From contig JANYHZ010000108.1 of NCBI GenBank assembly GCA_025362135.1, positions 1 to 36,314 on the forward strand: DNA of 36,314 nucleotides. The letters are read 5' to 3'. Both the position numbers and the translations under genes were made by a program. This document shows, one piece after another, positions 23,090 through 33,186 of this stretch. The notes under the pieces are model-generated. The model had not been told where the DNA came from and made no database searches. It was given only the letters and a program-made list of their open reading frames with translations. Source of the stretch: Betaproteobacteria bacterium. Lineage in GTDB: Bacteria > Pseudomonadota > Gammaproteobacteria > Burkholderiales > Usitatibacteraceae. Numbering within the stretch: the stretch's first letter is position 1; each line of letters opens with the position of its first letter.

Positions 23090-25585
23090 TCAGGCCGCGG
23101 CGCGCTGCGCCTTGAACATCATCGTCGTTTCAACTGCCGTCAGTGGCTTGGCGAATAAATATCCCTGATAGGCGTCGCAGCCGTTGGCGCGCAAAAAATC
23201 AAGTTGCGCGTCCGTCTCGACACCTTCAGCCACGGTGCGCAATCGGAGCCGCTTGGCCATGGCGATAATCGCTTCGGTAATTGAGCAACTGTTGGCATCA
23301 TCCGGTATCTGCGAAATAAAGCTGGCATCAATCTTGAGCGTTTGTGCGGGAAGACGGCGCAACTGACCCAGTGAAGAATAGCCGACGCCGAAATCATCGA
23401 CGGAAATGGTCGCGCCCATGCGCCGGAGTTCAGCCAGAATTTCGATGGACTGCTCAAGGTTGCGCATCGCCATGGTTTCCGTGATTTCGAGGTCGATGCG
23501 CGTGGGGTCAATACCGGTTTCCATCAGAGCCAGTTTCATGGAGGGAAGCAATTTGCGCGACACAAACTGGCGGGGAGAAAGGTTTACTGAAACAACGATG
23601 TCGCGATAGCCTTCGTGATCCCAGGCCTTGATTTGCTGGCAGGCAGTGCGGAACACCCATTCACCGAGCGGAACGATCAGTCCGAGTTCCTCAGCGATGG
23701 AAATGAAGTCTTTCGGGAAAATTTCGCCGTGTTGCGGATCGTTCCAGCGCAGCAATGCCTCGACACCGAGTATGCGGTTGCTCAACACATCAACCTGCGG
23801 CTGATAGCGCAGGAAGAATTCATTGCGCTCGATGCCGCGCCGCAGACGTGACTCTACTTCGAGGCGCTTGGATAGCAGGAAATTGAGGTCGCTCGTGAAA
23901 AAGCGCGCAGTATTTCGCCCCGCATCCTTGGCCTGATACATCGCCGAATCAGCGTGCTTCAAAAGTTGCTGCACATCCGTCGCATCGTTAGGGTAATGCG
24001 AGATGCCGATCGAGGCGGTTACGGTCAACTCCTGGCCCGAGAATTCGATTGGTTTGGCGAGCTCGTCGAGAATCTTGGTAGCGACAAGCTGTGCAAATTC
24101 CGGCTTGTCCAGGTCCGGCAGAATAATGAGAAATTCGTCGCCGCCCTCGCGTGAAACGGTGTCGCCCTCGCGCACGACCTTATTCAGTTTTTTCGCGATG
24201 TCGCGCAGAACATAATCGCCTGTTTCGTGGCCGAGCGTGTCGTTGACGAGCTTGAATCGATCCAGATCGAGAAACAGGAGCGCCACGTGTTTTTGCTGGC
24301 GACGCGCCTGCAGGATAGCCTGATTCAACCGGTCTTGCATGAGGCGCCGATTGGGCAAGCCCGTAAGTGTGTCGTGATGCGCCATGTAGTGGATGGTGCG
24401 TTCGGTATTAAGGCGCTCGGTGACGTCCTGCACGAGCGAGGCAACTCCGATCATCTTGCCCTCGTTGTCGACCAGCGGTGTGTTGTACCAATCGGTGTGG
24501 ATGATCTCACCACGTTTGACTTTGTTGGCCAGGGTGGCACGCGTTGAACCAGGAGCGTTTGTCAGCTCCAGCCACATCGCTGCCAGGCGTTCGCTATCCT
24601 GTGTACCCTCGGCGAGCATGTAGCCAGATTCACCAATAACCTCACCGGCTGCGTAGCCAAAGATGGCTTCAGCCGAGGGATTCCACGTCGACACGCGAAA
24701 ATCCATATCCCACTCAATGACGCCAAGTGGCGTGCGCTCCAGATGGAGCCGTAAGCGTTGCAGGGCGAGTAACTCGGCACGCTCGGCTTTGCGGCGCTCG
24801 TCGGTTTCCTGCCCCAGTGCCAGGTTCACTCTTTCGACCCGAAGTTTTTCTTCTTTCAACCGCATCGCAATCAACAGGTTATCGAAGCGTGCGGTGAGCG
24901 ATTCAACCAGCGCTTTGTGTACTTTGGTGTGCACGGCGACGAGCAGACCCGCCAGGACAATGATCGCCGCGCCAAGCAGCGAGCCGGCGCGATCGCCGAA
25001 CCCGAACGTCACTACGCCCATGGGTAGCAGGGAAATCAGTGCGTAATAGAAATACAGTGTTCGGTGGGGCGCGTAATAGGTCATCGCGCCTGTGGTGAGT
25101 AGTGCGACCAGCATCATGACCGGTAACTGCGTTGTCCCCGCCTTGGGCAGTAACACCGAGCCCATCAGGCCCCACAACACGGCAAGCAGCAAACTGCCGA
25201 CGACAAAGGCAGTCTGCCATTTCGCCATCGCGGCGAGCGGCGGACTGGCACGGACAAAGAAGTTGTACACACCGTAGCGCGTGATCATCAGGATGAATGC
25301 GGCAAAAAACCAGGCGAACAATTCGGGGCGCTGACCGAGTTCGTTCCACAACAGCGCACCCAGAAGGAAAGTAACCACCAGTTCAGCAAGGTAACCTGCC
25401 AGCGAAAAGCGGTACAACAGCCGAACCTGCTCCGAGAAAATATGCTTGGCGATGAACGTGCGGTCATCGGCAGCAATCGGCGCGGCAAGCGAAAACTCCT
25501 TGGACTGGTCCTGTTCTGCTGCGGTTTGATCGGCCGGTGCCACGTGGGGACTTTCCATTGTCAACGCGACGCGCATGCGCATCAC
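23090..25585 (-). CDS. Membrane-bound PAS-GGDEF-EAL cyclic di-GMP protein
   Basis: An 831-residue inner-membrane c-di-GMP signalling protein. About six membrane helices (residues 62-220) lead through a charged helix to a PAS domain (about 282-395). Then comes GGDEF (481-485), with an intact product-inhibition site RxxD (472-475) five residues before it. Next is an EAL domain with EAL at 609-611, NLSPRQF, DLEITE, DDFGVGYS (730-737) and the EGVET loop. Both active sites look complete, so it may make and degrade c-di-GMP. The start is GTG at 25585 or ATG at 25582; the ribosome site is weak. The 280-base region up to mutL shows no gene. Confidence 0.92.
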   Translation of the reverse strand: MMRMRVALTMESPHVAPADQTAAEQDQSKEFSLAAPIAADDRTFIAKHIFSEQVRLLYRFSLAGYLAELVVTFLLGALLWNELGQRPELFAWFFAAFILMITRYGVYNFFVRASPPLAAMAKWQTAFVVGSLLLAVLWGLMGSVLLPKAGTTQLPVMMLVALLTTGAMTYYAPHRTLYFYYALISLLPMGVVTFGFGDRAGSLLGAAIIVLAGLLVAVHTKVHKALVESLTARFDNLLIAMRLKEEKLRVERVNLALGQETDERRKAERAELLALQRLRLHLERTPLGVIEWDMDFRVSTWNPSAEAIFGYAAGEVIGESGYMLAEGTQDSERLAAMWLELTNAPGSTRATLANKVKRGEIIHTDWYNTPLVDNEGKMIGVASLVQDVTERLNTERTIHYMAHHDTLTGLPNRRLMQDRLNQAILQARRQQKHVALLFLDLDRFKLVNDTLGHETGDYVLRDIAKKLNKVVREGDTVSREGGDEFLIILPDLDKPEFAQLVATKILDELAKPIEFSGQELTVTASIGISHYPNDATDVQQLLKHADSAMYQAKDAGRNTARFFTSDLNFLLSKRLEVESRLRRGIERNEFFLRYQPQVDVLSNRILGVEALLRWNDPQHGEIFPKDFISIAEELGLIVPLGEWVFRTACQQIKAWDHEGYRDIVVSVNLSPRQFVSRKLLPSMKLALMETGIDPTRIDLEITETMAMRNLEQSIEILAELRRMGATISVDDFGVGYSSLGQLRRLPAQTLKIDASFISQIPDDANSCSITEAIIAMAKRLRLRTVAEGVETDAQLDFLRANGCDAYQGYLFAKPLTAVETTMMFKAQRAAA

Positions 25586-25865
25586 TGGTGCAAAATAAAC
25601 TCTCCGAATGAGAACTTTTCTCTGAAAGTGCTCTATCTATTTGTTTTTTATTCGATAACCATAGACTTAGCAAGGGCGTACGTCAAGTAGTTCGCCAGCC
25701 GTTGGCCGTATTGAACACCGCGCAATCAAGGTATAGCCATGCCGTTTTCTACCTCTCTTGGTGCCCAATGCGTCACGGTAGAATGGAGGATGAAGTCGCA
25801 AACTTCTTGCATCTCGCATTACACGGCACTCGCTGCATCTCAGGTACTTCCTACTCACGCACAAC

Positions 25866-27734
25866 TTGACCGAACATCCCGCAATCAGGGTACTCCCCGA
25901 TCTCCTTATCAACCAGATCGCCGCCGGCGAGGTGGTCGAACGCCCGGCCGCGGCACTCAAGGAGCTTCTTGAAAACAGTCTGGACGCCGGTGCCACGCGT
26001 ATCGACATTGAATTGTCACAGGGAGGTATCAAGCGGCTGCGAGTGGCCGATGATGGCGTCGGTATTTTAGCGGCTGATCTCCCGCTGGCGCTAACGCGCC
26101 ATGCAACCAGCAAAATCGCCTCGCTATACGATTTGGAACGCGTCGCGAGCCTCGGCTTTCGAGGCGAAGCACTGGCAAGTCTGGCGGCGATTTCGCGATT
26201 GATCGTCACCACCCGGCAACTACCAGCGAATCACGCGAGCCGGATCGAGGGCGCCGGCGGCGTACTCTCGCCGGTGGAAGCGGCCGCACTGGAAGCGGGA
26301 ACGGTCGTAACGGCAGAGGATTTGTTTTTCAACACGCCCGCCCGCCGAAAATTTCTCAAAACAGAAGCGACCGAATTCGGTCATTGCGAAGATGCCGCAC
26401 AGCGGATCGCAATGGCGGTACCGCACGTAGCGATGTCGCTCACTCATAACGGGCGACGGGTATGGCAATACCAGATGGGCGATTCCATGATGCGCATCAC
26501 GGCCATCCTCGGCGACGGATTTGCGGAAGCAAGACTGATGATTGACGAGCCCCATCCTGCATTCAGCTTGAGTGGCAGCGTTGCGCAACCGCGTTATTCC
26601 CGTGCCGGGCGCGATCAACAGTATCTGTTCGTCAACGGTCGCTTCGTACGCGACAAATTGCTTACGCATGCAGTCAGAAGCGCCTACGCCGATATTTTGC
26701 ACGGCCACCGCCACCCGGCGTATGTGCTCTTTCTGTCGATTGACCCGTCGATGGTTGATGTGAACGTGCACCCATCGAAATCAGAAGTTCGTTTCCGCGA
26801 TTCGCGCGGTGTTCATCAGTTTGTGTTTCACACGTTGCAAAAAGCATTGGCGCGACCCACTTCCGGCGATGCTGCGCCCACTGCGAATCCGGTGGAATGG
26901 ATCAGTGGCATCGAGCATCGTTCGGCACATCCACAAGCGGCGATAGCCGGGCAGGCGCGACGCGCGTTTCAACCCGCGCAGCAAGGGTCATTTGGCAACA
27001 TGAGCGCGCGCGAGCCCCACGCGTTCTACGAATCCCTTCGTGGCGAGATTGGCGGAGCACAAACAAGCGAAGTCCGCGTCCCGCTTGCCTTCCAGGCAGA
27101 AAATGCCCTGAACACCGCACCAAATAATGACTTTCCGCATGCTGGCGATATTCCGCCGTTGGGGTTTGCACTCGCCCAATTGCACGGTATCTATGTGCTG
27201 GCTCAAAACACGAATGGCCTGGTGCTGGTCGATATGCATGCGGCACACGAGCGAATCGTTTACGAAAAATTGAAAGCGGCGCTCGATTTGAGTCAGCTTG
27301 CATCCCAGCCGCTGCTGGCACCGATCCCGGTTGCGTTAGGTGATCGGGATATCGAACTCGTTTCTGACAATCAGGCGTTCTTTGCGCGTCTCGGTTTCGA
27401 TCTTGGTGTTCTGTCGGCGGTCGAGATCGTCATTCGCGCGGTACCGGCGATGCTGCCCAGCGCTGATGCACCCGCAATGCTGCGCGAACTTCTCGATGAT
27501 CTTGCCGAACACGGGGCGTCGCGCGCGCTCACCGAGAAAAGAGATGAAATTCTGGGTAGCATGGCGTGCCATGGTGCAGTGCGCGCCAATCGGATATTGA
27601 ACATCCCGGAAATGAATGCGTTGTTGCGGCAAATGGAGGAAACCGAGCGCGCGGGCCAATGCAATCACGGCAGACCCACCTGGTATCAGTTTGCGATTGG
27701 TGATCTCGACAAACTCTTCATGCGCGGTCGCTAG
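25866..27734 (+). CDS. mutL: DNA mismatch repair protein MutL (endonuclease type)
   Basis: Mismatch-repair ATPase of 622 residues. The N-terminal GHKL site shows E36 and N37 ([10 protein letters not shown]), DDG (62-64) and GFRGEAL (97-103). The C-terminal domain carries the nuclease metal motif [12 protein letters not shown] (456-467; pattern DMHA-x2-E-x4-E), ACHGAVRAN and CNHGRPT (599-605). These are absent from E. coli MutL, which relies on MutH, so nicking is probably intrinsic here. The start is TTG at 25866, the only plausible codon before the conserved [21 protein letters not shown] region. It is followed after 20 bases by miaA. Confidence 0.96.
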   Translation: MTEHPAIRVLPDLLINQIAAGEVVERPAAALKELLENSLDAGATRIDIELSQGGIKRLRVADDGVGILAADLPLALTRHATSKIASLYDLERVASLGFRGEALASLAAISRLIVTTRQLPANHASRIEGAGGVLSPVEAAALEAGTVVTAEDLFFNTPARRKFLKTEATEFGHCEDAAQRIAMAVPHVAMSLTHNGRRVWQYQMGDSMMRITAILGDGFAEARLMIDEPHPAFSLSGSVAQPRYSRAGRDQQYLFVNGRFVRDKLLTHAVRSAYADILHGHRHPAYVLFLSIDPSMVDVNVHPSKSEVRFRDSRGVHQFVFHTLQKALARPTSGDAAPTANPVEWISGIEHRSAHPQAAIAGQARRAFQPAQQGSFGNMSAREPHAFYESLRGEIGGAQTSEVRVPLAFQAENALNTAPNNDFPHAGDIPPLGFALAQLHGIYVLAQNTNGLVLVDMHAAHERIVYEKLKAALDLSQLASQPLLAPIPVALGDRDIELVSDNQAFFARLGFDLGVLSAVEIVIRAVPAMLPSADAPAMLRELLDDLAEHGASRALTEKRDEILGSMACHGAVRANRILNIPEMNALLRQMEETERAGQCNHGRPTWYQFAIGDLDKLFMRGR

Positions 27735-27754
27735 CGCAGCTCAGGCGTGCCAGC

Positions 27755-28702
27755 ATGTCGATGAAGCGCCCGAAAGCACTTTTTCTGCTCGGCCCCACGG
27801 CGTCGGGCAAGACGGCTTTGGCGATGCACTTGGCGGATCGTTTCTCGGTCGAAATTGTCAGCGTCGATTCGGCGCTGGTGTATCGCGGCATGGACATCGG
27901 CACCGCCAAACCGGACGCGGAAACGTTGCGCGAATATCCGCACCACCTGATTAATTTAATAAGCCCGATGGACGCGTACTCGGTCGCGCAGTTTTGTAGA
28001 GACGCATTGAGGGTCATGTCGCAAATCAGTGCGCGGGGAAGAATACCTTTGCTGGTTGGCGGTACGATGCTCTACGTTAAAGCGCTGTTTGAGGGCCTCT
28101 CCGATTTGCCACGGGGGGATGCCGACCTTCGCGCCACGCTCGAAGCACGCGCCGGACAATTGGGATGGCCCGCCATGCACGCCGAGCTCGTTCAAATCGA
28201 TCCACTCACGGCGGCGCGCCTCAAACCGACCGACGCACAGCGTATCCAGCGGGCGTTGGAGGTGTTTCACTTGACCGGTTCACCGATTTCAGCGCTACAA
28301 ACGCGCACAACGCGGACACCAGATTTTCCGTACGCGGCACTGCAGATCGGATTGATCCCCGGAGAGCGTTCGGTGTTGCACGAACGAATTGCGGCGCGCT
28401 TTGATGCGATGCTGAACGCAGGGTTGATCGAGGAAGTGAATTCCCTGCGCGGACGCCACCGACTCACCGCAGAAATGCCATCGATGCGTTGCGTGGGTTA
28501 TCGCCAGACCTGGCAGTTTCTGGAAGGTGAAATCGACAAAAAAACGTTGCGCGATAAAGCCATTGCCGCCACCCGTCAACTCGCCAAACGGCAACTTACC
28601 TGGTTAAGATCAATGCCCGACGTTTCGCCAATGGACTGTTTGCAATCTGACTTGCATGCTGTCGTGGAAGCGAAAATGATGACGTTTCTGCGCCAGCCAT
28701 GA
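27755..28702 (+). CDS. miaA: tRNA dimethylallyltransferase MiaA
   Basis: Adds the isopentenyl group to A37 of tRNAs reading U-starting codons. The 315-residue protein shows the P-loop GPTASGKT (13-20), [16 protein letters not shown] (38-53), the prenyl acceptor region [10 protein letters not shown], and [11 protein letters not shown] near the middle. A second in-frame ATG lies 6 bases further on. It is co-transcribed with mutL, as in many proteobacteria, and is followed by a terminator. No hfq gene follows. Confidence 0.96.
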   Translation: MSMKRPKALFLLGPTASGKTALAMHLADRFSVEIVSVDSALVYRGMDIGTAKPDAETLREYPHHLINLISPMDAYSVAQFCRDALRVMSQISARGRIPLLVGGTMLYVKALFEGLSDLPRGDADLRATLEARAGQLGWPAMHAELVQIDPLTAARLKPTDAQRIQRALEVFHLTGSPISALQTRTTRTPDFPYAALQIGLIPGERSVLHERIAARFDAMLNAGLIEEVNSLRGRHRLTAEMPSMRCVGYRQTWQFLEGEIDKKTLRDKAIAATRQLAKRQLTWLRSMPDVSPMDCLQSDLHAVVEAKMMTFLRQP

Positions 28703-28724
28703 AGTTTGACTGTGCATTTCCGCC

Positions 28725-28760
28725 ACCCGGCCCGCAGTTCACCGGGGCCGGGTTGACGTT
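28725..28760 (+). terminator. Terminator after miaA
   Basis: ACCCGGCCC (28725-28733) and GGGCCGGGT (28745-28753) form a perfect 9-bp stem with an 11-base loop, followed by tgacgTTTTTg. It lies 22 bases after the miaA stop and separates it from the converging dodecin gene. Confidence 0.7.
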
Positions 28761-28778
28761 TTTGTGTTGCGTGTGCGA

Positions 28779-29006
28779 TCAGCCCTGGTATTTGAATGAG
28801 AGCTTCATTTTTGCGCGAAAGGTCATGGCACCGTCCTTGCCGACCTTGACGTCGAGTTTCGATACTTCCGCCACGCGCACATCTCGCAATGTTTTTGAAG
28901 CTGACTTGACGGCATTCTTCGCCGCATCGGCCCATGACACACTACTGGTACCGACGATTTCAATAACTTTGTAAAGCGAGCTTTCGTCCTTTTCTTTCTT
29001 TGCCAT
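28779..29006 (-). CDS. Dodecin family protein (lacking the flavin-stacking tryptophan)
   Basis: A 75-residue small protein starting at the ATG at 29004-29006, with GGAGG 8 bases upstream. The longer frame to 29072 would run past that ribosome site. It has the dodecin phrases YKVIEIVGTSSVSWADAAKNAV and KTLRDVRVAEV. Characterised flavin-binding dodecins have Trp at NLRWFEV; here the matching position is Val (DVRVAEV). It may bind another ligand, or act as a scaffold. It is the promoter-distal gene of the xseA unit, 46 bases after the xseA stop. Confidence 0.88.
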   Translation of the reverse strand: MAKKEKDESSLYKVIEIVGTSSVSWADAAKNAVKSASKTLRDVRVAEVSKLDVKVGKDGAMTFRAKMKLSFKYQG

Positions 29007-29052
29007 TGTGTCCTCCAGATATTTTTTGTTGATCGGGCCGATAAATCTACGC

Positions 29053-30489
29053 TTACCCGGCATCGCTGGCAAGCGTCGAGTCGCGATCAGTTGATTTCAC
29101 TTCCGCCACCAGACCGCCACGTGCCAGTCGAACCGCGATGGTATCTCCTGCGCGCACGCTTACGCTGTCGCGAAGTATCGTGCCATTGCGTTCTACGATG
29201 CTGTAGCCGCGTTCCAGTACCCGCGCGGGTGCCAACAGTTGCAATGCCTGTGAGCGGCTTTGGAGACTGGTACTGCGGTTGAGCAGTACGCGCTGAACTG
29301 ATTGCATGAGTCGCCCCCTGCGCTGCGCAAGGTTCGACTGCCACAGCGCCAAATCGGGACGCCGTGCAGATATGCGCTGCTTGAGCAATGCGGTTTCAAA
29401 TTTTGCGCGATTTATGCTTGCCGCCAATTCGTGGCGAAGCGTCCCGGCGATCCGTGCCAGCCCGACACGTTCTCGAGTCACACGATCCTGCGGCGATAGC
29501 AATCGCCGCTGTGCTCGGTCCACCCGTTGAAAAGCGTTGTCAAGCGTGTGGCGCAGCGCTCGCACGAGAATCGATTGCACTGACCGAACATCGGCGCGCA
29601 ATAGTTCGACATCCGGGGAAACCATTTCGGCTGCCGCCGTAGGCGTAGGCGCGCGCCGGTCGGCGACAAAATCGCAAATGGTGAAGTCGGTCTCGTGGCC
29701 AACGCCGGACACGACCGGAATCGCTGTGTCATCCTGAAACCTTAAAATGGCACGAGCAACGACTTCTGCGTTGAACGACCATAAGTCTTCGATGCTTCCT
29801 CCTCCCCGGCAGATAATCAGTGCATCCACTTCGCGGCGGATTCGGGCGGTGTCGAGGGCGGCTGAAATTTCCTGCGCCGCATTGGCACCTTGCACCGCCG
29901 TCGGGTAGACAATGGCCACGATCATCGGAGCGCGGCGCTTGAGCGTCGTCAGCACGTCCCGCAGCGCAGCGGCGTGCAACGAGGTGACAATACCCACCTT
30001 GCGCGGGAACGTCGGCAATGGCCGTTTGCGCAATTCATCGAATAATCCCTCGTCGCTGAGCTTCGCCTTCAGGCGCTCATAGGCCTCAAACAACGCGCCC
30101 AGCCCGGCCCTGTGCATGCCTTCCACGCCGAGCTGGAATTCGCCCCTTGCCTCGTATAGCGAGGGTAGCGCGCGGACATCGACTTGCATGCCGCTTTCGG
30201 GTTTGAATGACACTGCGGCAGCACGGTTGCGAAACATCACGCAGCGTACTTGCGCCTCGTCGTCCTTCAGCACAAAGTACCAATGCCCGCTGGCGGCACG
30301 CGTCACGTTTGAAAGCTCTCCGGATACCCACAGCAGTTCAAACTTGGCCTCGATAATATTGCGTGTGCGACGGTTGAGTTCGGTGACCGAAATGGGCGTT
30401 GGGTCACCGCGCCGAGGCACGGATGACGGCGTTGAGGTACTGTCGCCATCGAAAACAAGCGGAGATTGGTCGGGCAGGTCGGCAGGCAT
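29053..30489 (-). CDS. xseA: Exodeoxyribonuclease VII large subunit XseA
   Basis: Catalytic subunit of exonuclease VII, which degrades single-stranded DNA. The 478-residue protein has an N-terminal OB-fold (about 28-120; LLWVSGELSNVTRAASGHWYF), then the XseA core with GIVTSLHAAALRD and the conserved ICRGGGSIEDLWSFN, followed by a long coiled region and the late GYSIV element. The xseB partner is not in this window. The first 20 residues are poorly conserved, so the start may be later. Confidence 0.95.
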   Translation of the reverse strand: MPADLPDQSPLVFDGDSTSTPSSVPRRGDPTPISVTELNRRTRNIIEAKFELLWVSGELSNVTRAASGHWYFVLKDDEAQVRCVMFRNRAAAVSFKPESGMQVDVRALPSLYEARGEFQLGVEGMHRAGLGALFEAYERLKAKLSDEGLFDELRKRPLPTFPRKVGIVTSLHAAALRDVLTTLKRRAPMIVAIVYPTAVQGANAAQEISAALDTARIRREVDALIICRGGGSIEDLWSFNAEVVARAILRFQDDTAIPVVSGVGHETDFTICDFVADRRAPTPTAAAEMVSPDVELLRADVRSVQSILVRALRHTLDNAFQRVDRAQRRLLSPQDRVTRERVGLARIAGTLRHELAASINRAKFETALLKQRISARRPDLALWQSNLAQRRGRLMQSVQRVLLNRSTSLQSRSQALQLLAPARVLERGYSIVERNGTILRDSVSVRAGDTIAVRLARGGLVAEVKSTDRDSTLASDAG

Positions 30490-31065
30490 GGCGCGATGCT
30501 ACCATTGCGCGCAAAGAATCGTTGCGGGTGCCGACATCCATCAAAAACAAAGCCGCGACGCTACGGGTACAGTAGCCTTAAGTTATTGAAAACATGGAAG
30601 GTTATCAACGCGCAATTTTTGAGCGTCAGAGAAAAAAGCGTTACAGTTTCATGACTTAGCGTCACTCATCGGCGCCCACCCACAGAGTTATCCACAAGCT
30701 TTGTGGATGAAATCGATGAACGGGTCTAACGCCGTTTGCGGACGCGCGCTTTTACACAGACGCCGCGCCATCCTTCGACCGCGGCGCAACCAGTGAGTTG
30801 CTTTGCGCGGCGCGCCTGCGCTGGGCGACGCGCAAAAAGGTCGTGATGGGGATTGGCGGATGCGCGGACACCGGAACGAAAGTCCCTGGGCTCGCGTCAA
30901 AGAACCGATGCCATGCGACAGTGTTTTGCGTGGTGTAGACTGCGAACGCCACTTGTGAAACCTGCGCCGCATGCGCTAAAGTGCGGGCACATCCGGCGCA
31001 CAAGCCGCGCGCCGGTGGAAGTCGCTTCACCGGCGAATCGTCAACGTTTAATCAGGGAGTTCCGT
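30490..31065. other. 576-base intergenic region between xseA and exbB
   Basis: No gene I can support. It holds an inverted DnaA-box pair at 30688-30710 and a weaker box at 30602-30610. From about 30730 the sequence is G/C-rich with open frames on both strands (for example a minus-strand frame 30752-31030), but these have no ribosome site and no recognisable motif. Confidence 0.7.
30688..30710. promoter_or_regulatory. Inverted pair of DnaA boxes
   Basis: TTATCCACA (30688-30696) is a 9 of 9 match to the DnaA box. After 5 bases TGTGGATGA (30702-30710) is an inverted box with 8 of 9 matches (TCATCCACA on the minus strand). Together they form a near-palindrome, ATCCACAAGCTTTGTGGAT. A third weak box, TTATCAACG, is at 30602-30610. 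Confidence 0.6.
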
Positions 31066-31671
31066 TTGCTTTCCATCATCCAGGCCGCAGGTTGGCCAAT
31101 CTGGTTCATCGTTCTTTGTTCCGTTATCTGCCTGGCAATTATCGGCGAGCGCTTCTGGACGTTGCGTCGAAGTTCGGTGCTTCCGCCGTCATTGTTTCAG
31201 GACACTGTGCAGGCGTTTCGTGCCGCTGGTGCGACGCCGGAACTCGTATCGAAACTAAACGACAATTCGCTCCTGGGGCGTGTGTTCGCGGCCGGTATTG
31301 CCAACGTGAAAAGCTCACGCGAAGTCATGAAGGAATCGATGGAAGAAGCCGGTCGCGCGGTGATGGTCGATATGGAGCGTTTCCTCAATGGCTTGGGCAC
31401 CATCTCGACCGTGGCACCGTTGCTGGGCCTGTTTGGCACCGTGATCGGCATGATCGATATCTTCGGCGCATCCGGCACGCAGGGTGCAAACCCGGCACAA
31501 CTGGCACACGGTATTTCTGTGGCCTTGTACAACACGGCTGGTGGCATCGCGGTCGCGATCCCGGCGCTGATTTTCTATCGGCATTTTCGCAGCAAGGTCG
31601 ATGTGATGGTGGTCGATATGGAGCAACAAGGCATTCGTTTGGTTGAGACCCTTCATGGGGACCGTGCGTGA
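31066..31671 (+). CDS. exbB: ExbB/TolQ-type proton channel protein
   Basis: Inner-membrane subunit of an ExbB-ExbD or TolQ-TolR motor that converts proton flow to work on the outer membrane. The 201-residue protein starts at TTG 31066, chosen because AGGGAG lies 6 bases upstream and LLSIIQAAGWPIW is the typical first segment. The longer frame from 30853 is not supported. Three hydrophobic segments are present, including the long cytoplasmic loop and the conserved ISTVAPLLGLFGTVIGMIDIF and GISVALYNTAGGIAVAIPAL. No tonB or tolA is adjacent. Confidence 0.93.
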   Translation: MLSIIQAAGWPIWFIVLCSVICLAIIGERFWTLRRSSVLPPSLFQDTVQAFRAAGATPELVSKLNDNSLLGRVFAAGIANVKSSREVMKESMEEAGRAVMVDMERFLNGLGTISTVAPLLGLFGTVIGMIDIFGASGTQGANPAQLAHGISVALYNTAGGIAVAIPALIFYRHFRSKVDVMVVDMEQQGIRLVETLHGDRA

Positions 31672-32099
31672 ATTTCAAGAAGGGCAGAAAGCGCGAAGAG
31701 CCTGAGATCAACTTCATCCCGCTGATCGATGTGCTGCTGGTCATACTCATCTTTTTGATGGTGACGACCACCTACTCCAAATACGCTGAACTGCAAATTA
31801 ACCTGCCCGAAGCAAGCGCCGAAAAAGCACCGGATCGCCCGCAGGTAATCAACATTGGCGTAGACAACAGCGGCAAGTACGCCGTCAACAACACACCGGT
31901 CGCGTTTAATGGTGTCGAGGCCTTTTCCAATCTTCTACGCGAAACTGCGGCGGCTGGAAACATGAAAGATCCGGTCATCGCGATCGGCGCAGATGCGGGT
32001 GCCACGCACCAGGCAGTGGTCAATATCATGGAAGCCGCGCGGATGGTTGGGTTTACTAAAATCTCCTTTACGACGCAGGCAAAAGCCGCCAGCAAATAG
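31668..32099 (+). CDS. exbD: ExbD/TolR-type biopolymer transport protein
   Basis: Partner of exbB, 143 residues. It begins at GTG overlapping the exbB stop (GTGA). It has a cytoplasmic N-terminus, one membrane helix containing the functional aspartate (INFIPLIDVLLVILIFLM), and a periplasmic domain. It is followed after 19 bases by lpxK, as in many betaproteobacteria. Confidence 0.95.
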   Translation: MNFKKGRKREEPEINFIPLIDVLLVILIFLMVTTTYSKYAELQINLPEASAEKAPDRPQVINIGVDNSGKYAVNNTPVAFNGVEAFSNLLRETAAAGNMKDPVIAIGADAGATHQAVVNIMEAARMVGFTKISFTTQAKAASK

Positions 32100-32118
32100 C
32101 GGCTTACCACTCCCCACG

Positions 32119-33186
32119 ATGGAAGCTTGGCTTACCAGCGAGTGGCAACGTAACAGTCCCTGGCAACTTTTACTGCGGCCCGTGTCGTGGCTGTTCCGGA
32201 TGCTGACTTTGATTCGGCGCGGGGCACATCGTGCTGGCTTGCTTAAATCACATTCTGTCGGTGTGCCCGTCATCATCGTCGGCAATATCACGGTCGGCGG
32301 GACCGGCAAGACGCCGCTGGTGTTGGCATTAGTGGAAGCGCTGACCAAACGAGGCAAGCATTGCGGCATCGTGACGCGGGGCTATCAGCGGCGAAAGCCG
32401 GAGGAATGGGCCACCGTGATCCATGTGGTGCCGACGACTGTCGAAGGCGCCTCGGTGGGTGATGAAGCCGCGCTGCTCGCGCGTCGATCCGGTGTCCCTG
32501 TTTACGCGGGCGCAGATAGGGTGGAAGTCGCGCGAACACTTCTGCGTAATCACGCGGAAATTGATCTGATTGTTAGTGACGACGGCATGCAGCATTACAA
32601 ATTGCAGCGAGACATTGAAATCTGTGTCATCGACGGTGCCAGAGCCCTTGGCAACGGCGAACTGCTACCTGCAGGCCCGTTGCGTGAGCCAGCATCAAGA
32701 CTAAACACGGTCAGTGCAATTGTCGTCAACCGCAATGGTGGCAACGCTGATCCGATGCGTTTTTCTGGGACGACACCCGTGTTCGCGATGACGTTCACGA
32801 ACGAGTTTTTTGTGAATCTGAAAACTGACCAACGCACCGGCGTGAACGATGCGCTCGCTGCATTCCAGGGCATGCACATCCACGCGCTGGCGGGTATCGG
32901 GCATCCGCAACGATTTTTTTCGCATCTCGTGGATTTAGGATTCGCGCTGACCGCAGCGCAGCCATTCCCCGATCATTACCACTATCGAGCCGAAGATATG
33001 CCGGGATCGGATGCCGGGATTATTCTGATGACTGAAAAGGACGCGGTAAAATGTGGCACTTTCGCTGACCAGCGGATGTGGTTTATGCACGTTGATGCCG
33101 TGCTGCCGGATGATCTTACCGATTTTGTGATGAACAAACTAATCCATAGAAAGCATGACCATGTCACTCGATCCGAAGCTGCTTGA
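32119..33186 (+). CDS. lpxK: Tetraacyldisaccharide 4'-kinase LpxK
   Basis: Phosphorylates the lipid A precursor at the inner membrane. The 355-residue protein (from ATG 32119; the frame is open back to 31993 inside exbD) has an N-terminal membrane-associated helix, the P-loop [13 protein letters not shown] (54-66), and the conserved [12 protein letters not shown]. Its end overlaps the next gene by 32 bases. No strong ribosome site is seen, which suggests coupling to exbD. Confidence 0.95.
   Translation: MEAWLTSEWQRNSPWQLLLRPVSWLFRMLTLIRRGAHRAGLLKSHSVGVPVIIVGNITVGGTGKTPLVLALVEALTKRGKHCGIVTRGYQRRKPEEWATVIHVVPTTVEGASVGDEAALLARRSGVPVYAGADRVEVARTLLRNHAEIDLIVSDDGMQHYKLQRDIEICVIDGARALGNGELLPAGPLREPASRLNTVSAIVVNRNGGNADPMRFSGTTPVFAMTFTNEFFVNLKTDQRTGVNDALAAFQGMHIHALAGIGHPQRFFSHLVDLGFALTAAQPFPDHYHYRAEDMPGSDAGIILMTEKDAVKCGTFADQRMWFMHVDAVLPDDLTDFVMNKLIHRKHDHVTRSEAA

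Noticed and set aside
29007-29072. Upstream extension of the dodecin gene
   Set aside because: It passes the GGAGG site and adds 22 residues not seen in dodecins.
30752-31030. Minus-strand frame of 92 codons upstream of exbB
   Set aside because: No ribosome site and no motif I know; the frame is probably open only because the region is G/C-rich. It is noted in the gap entry.
30853-31065. Extended N-terminus of exbB from an upstream ATG
   Set aside because: The residues do not resemble ExbB, and TTG 31066 has a good AGGGAG site and the family start.
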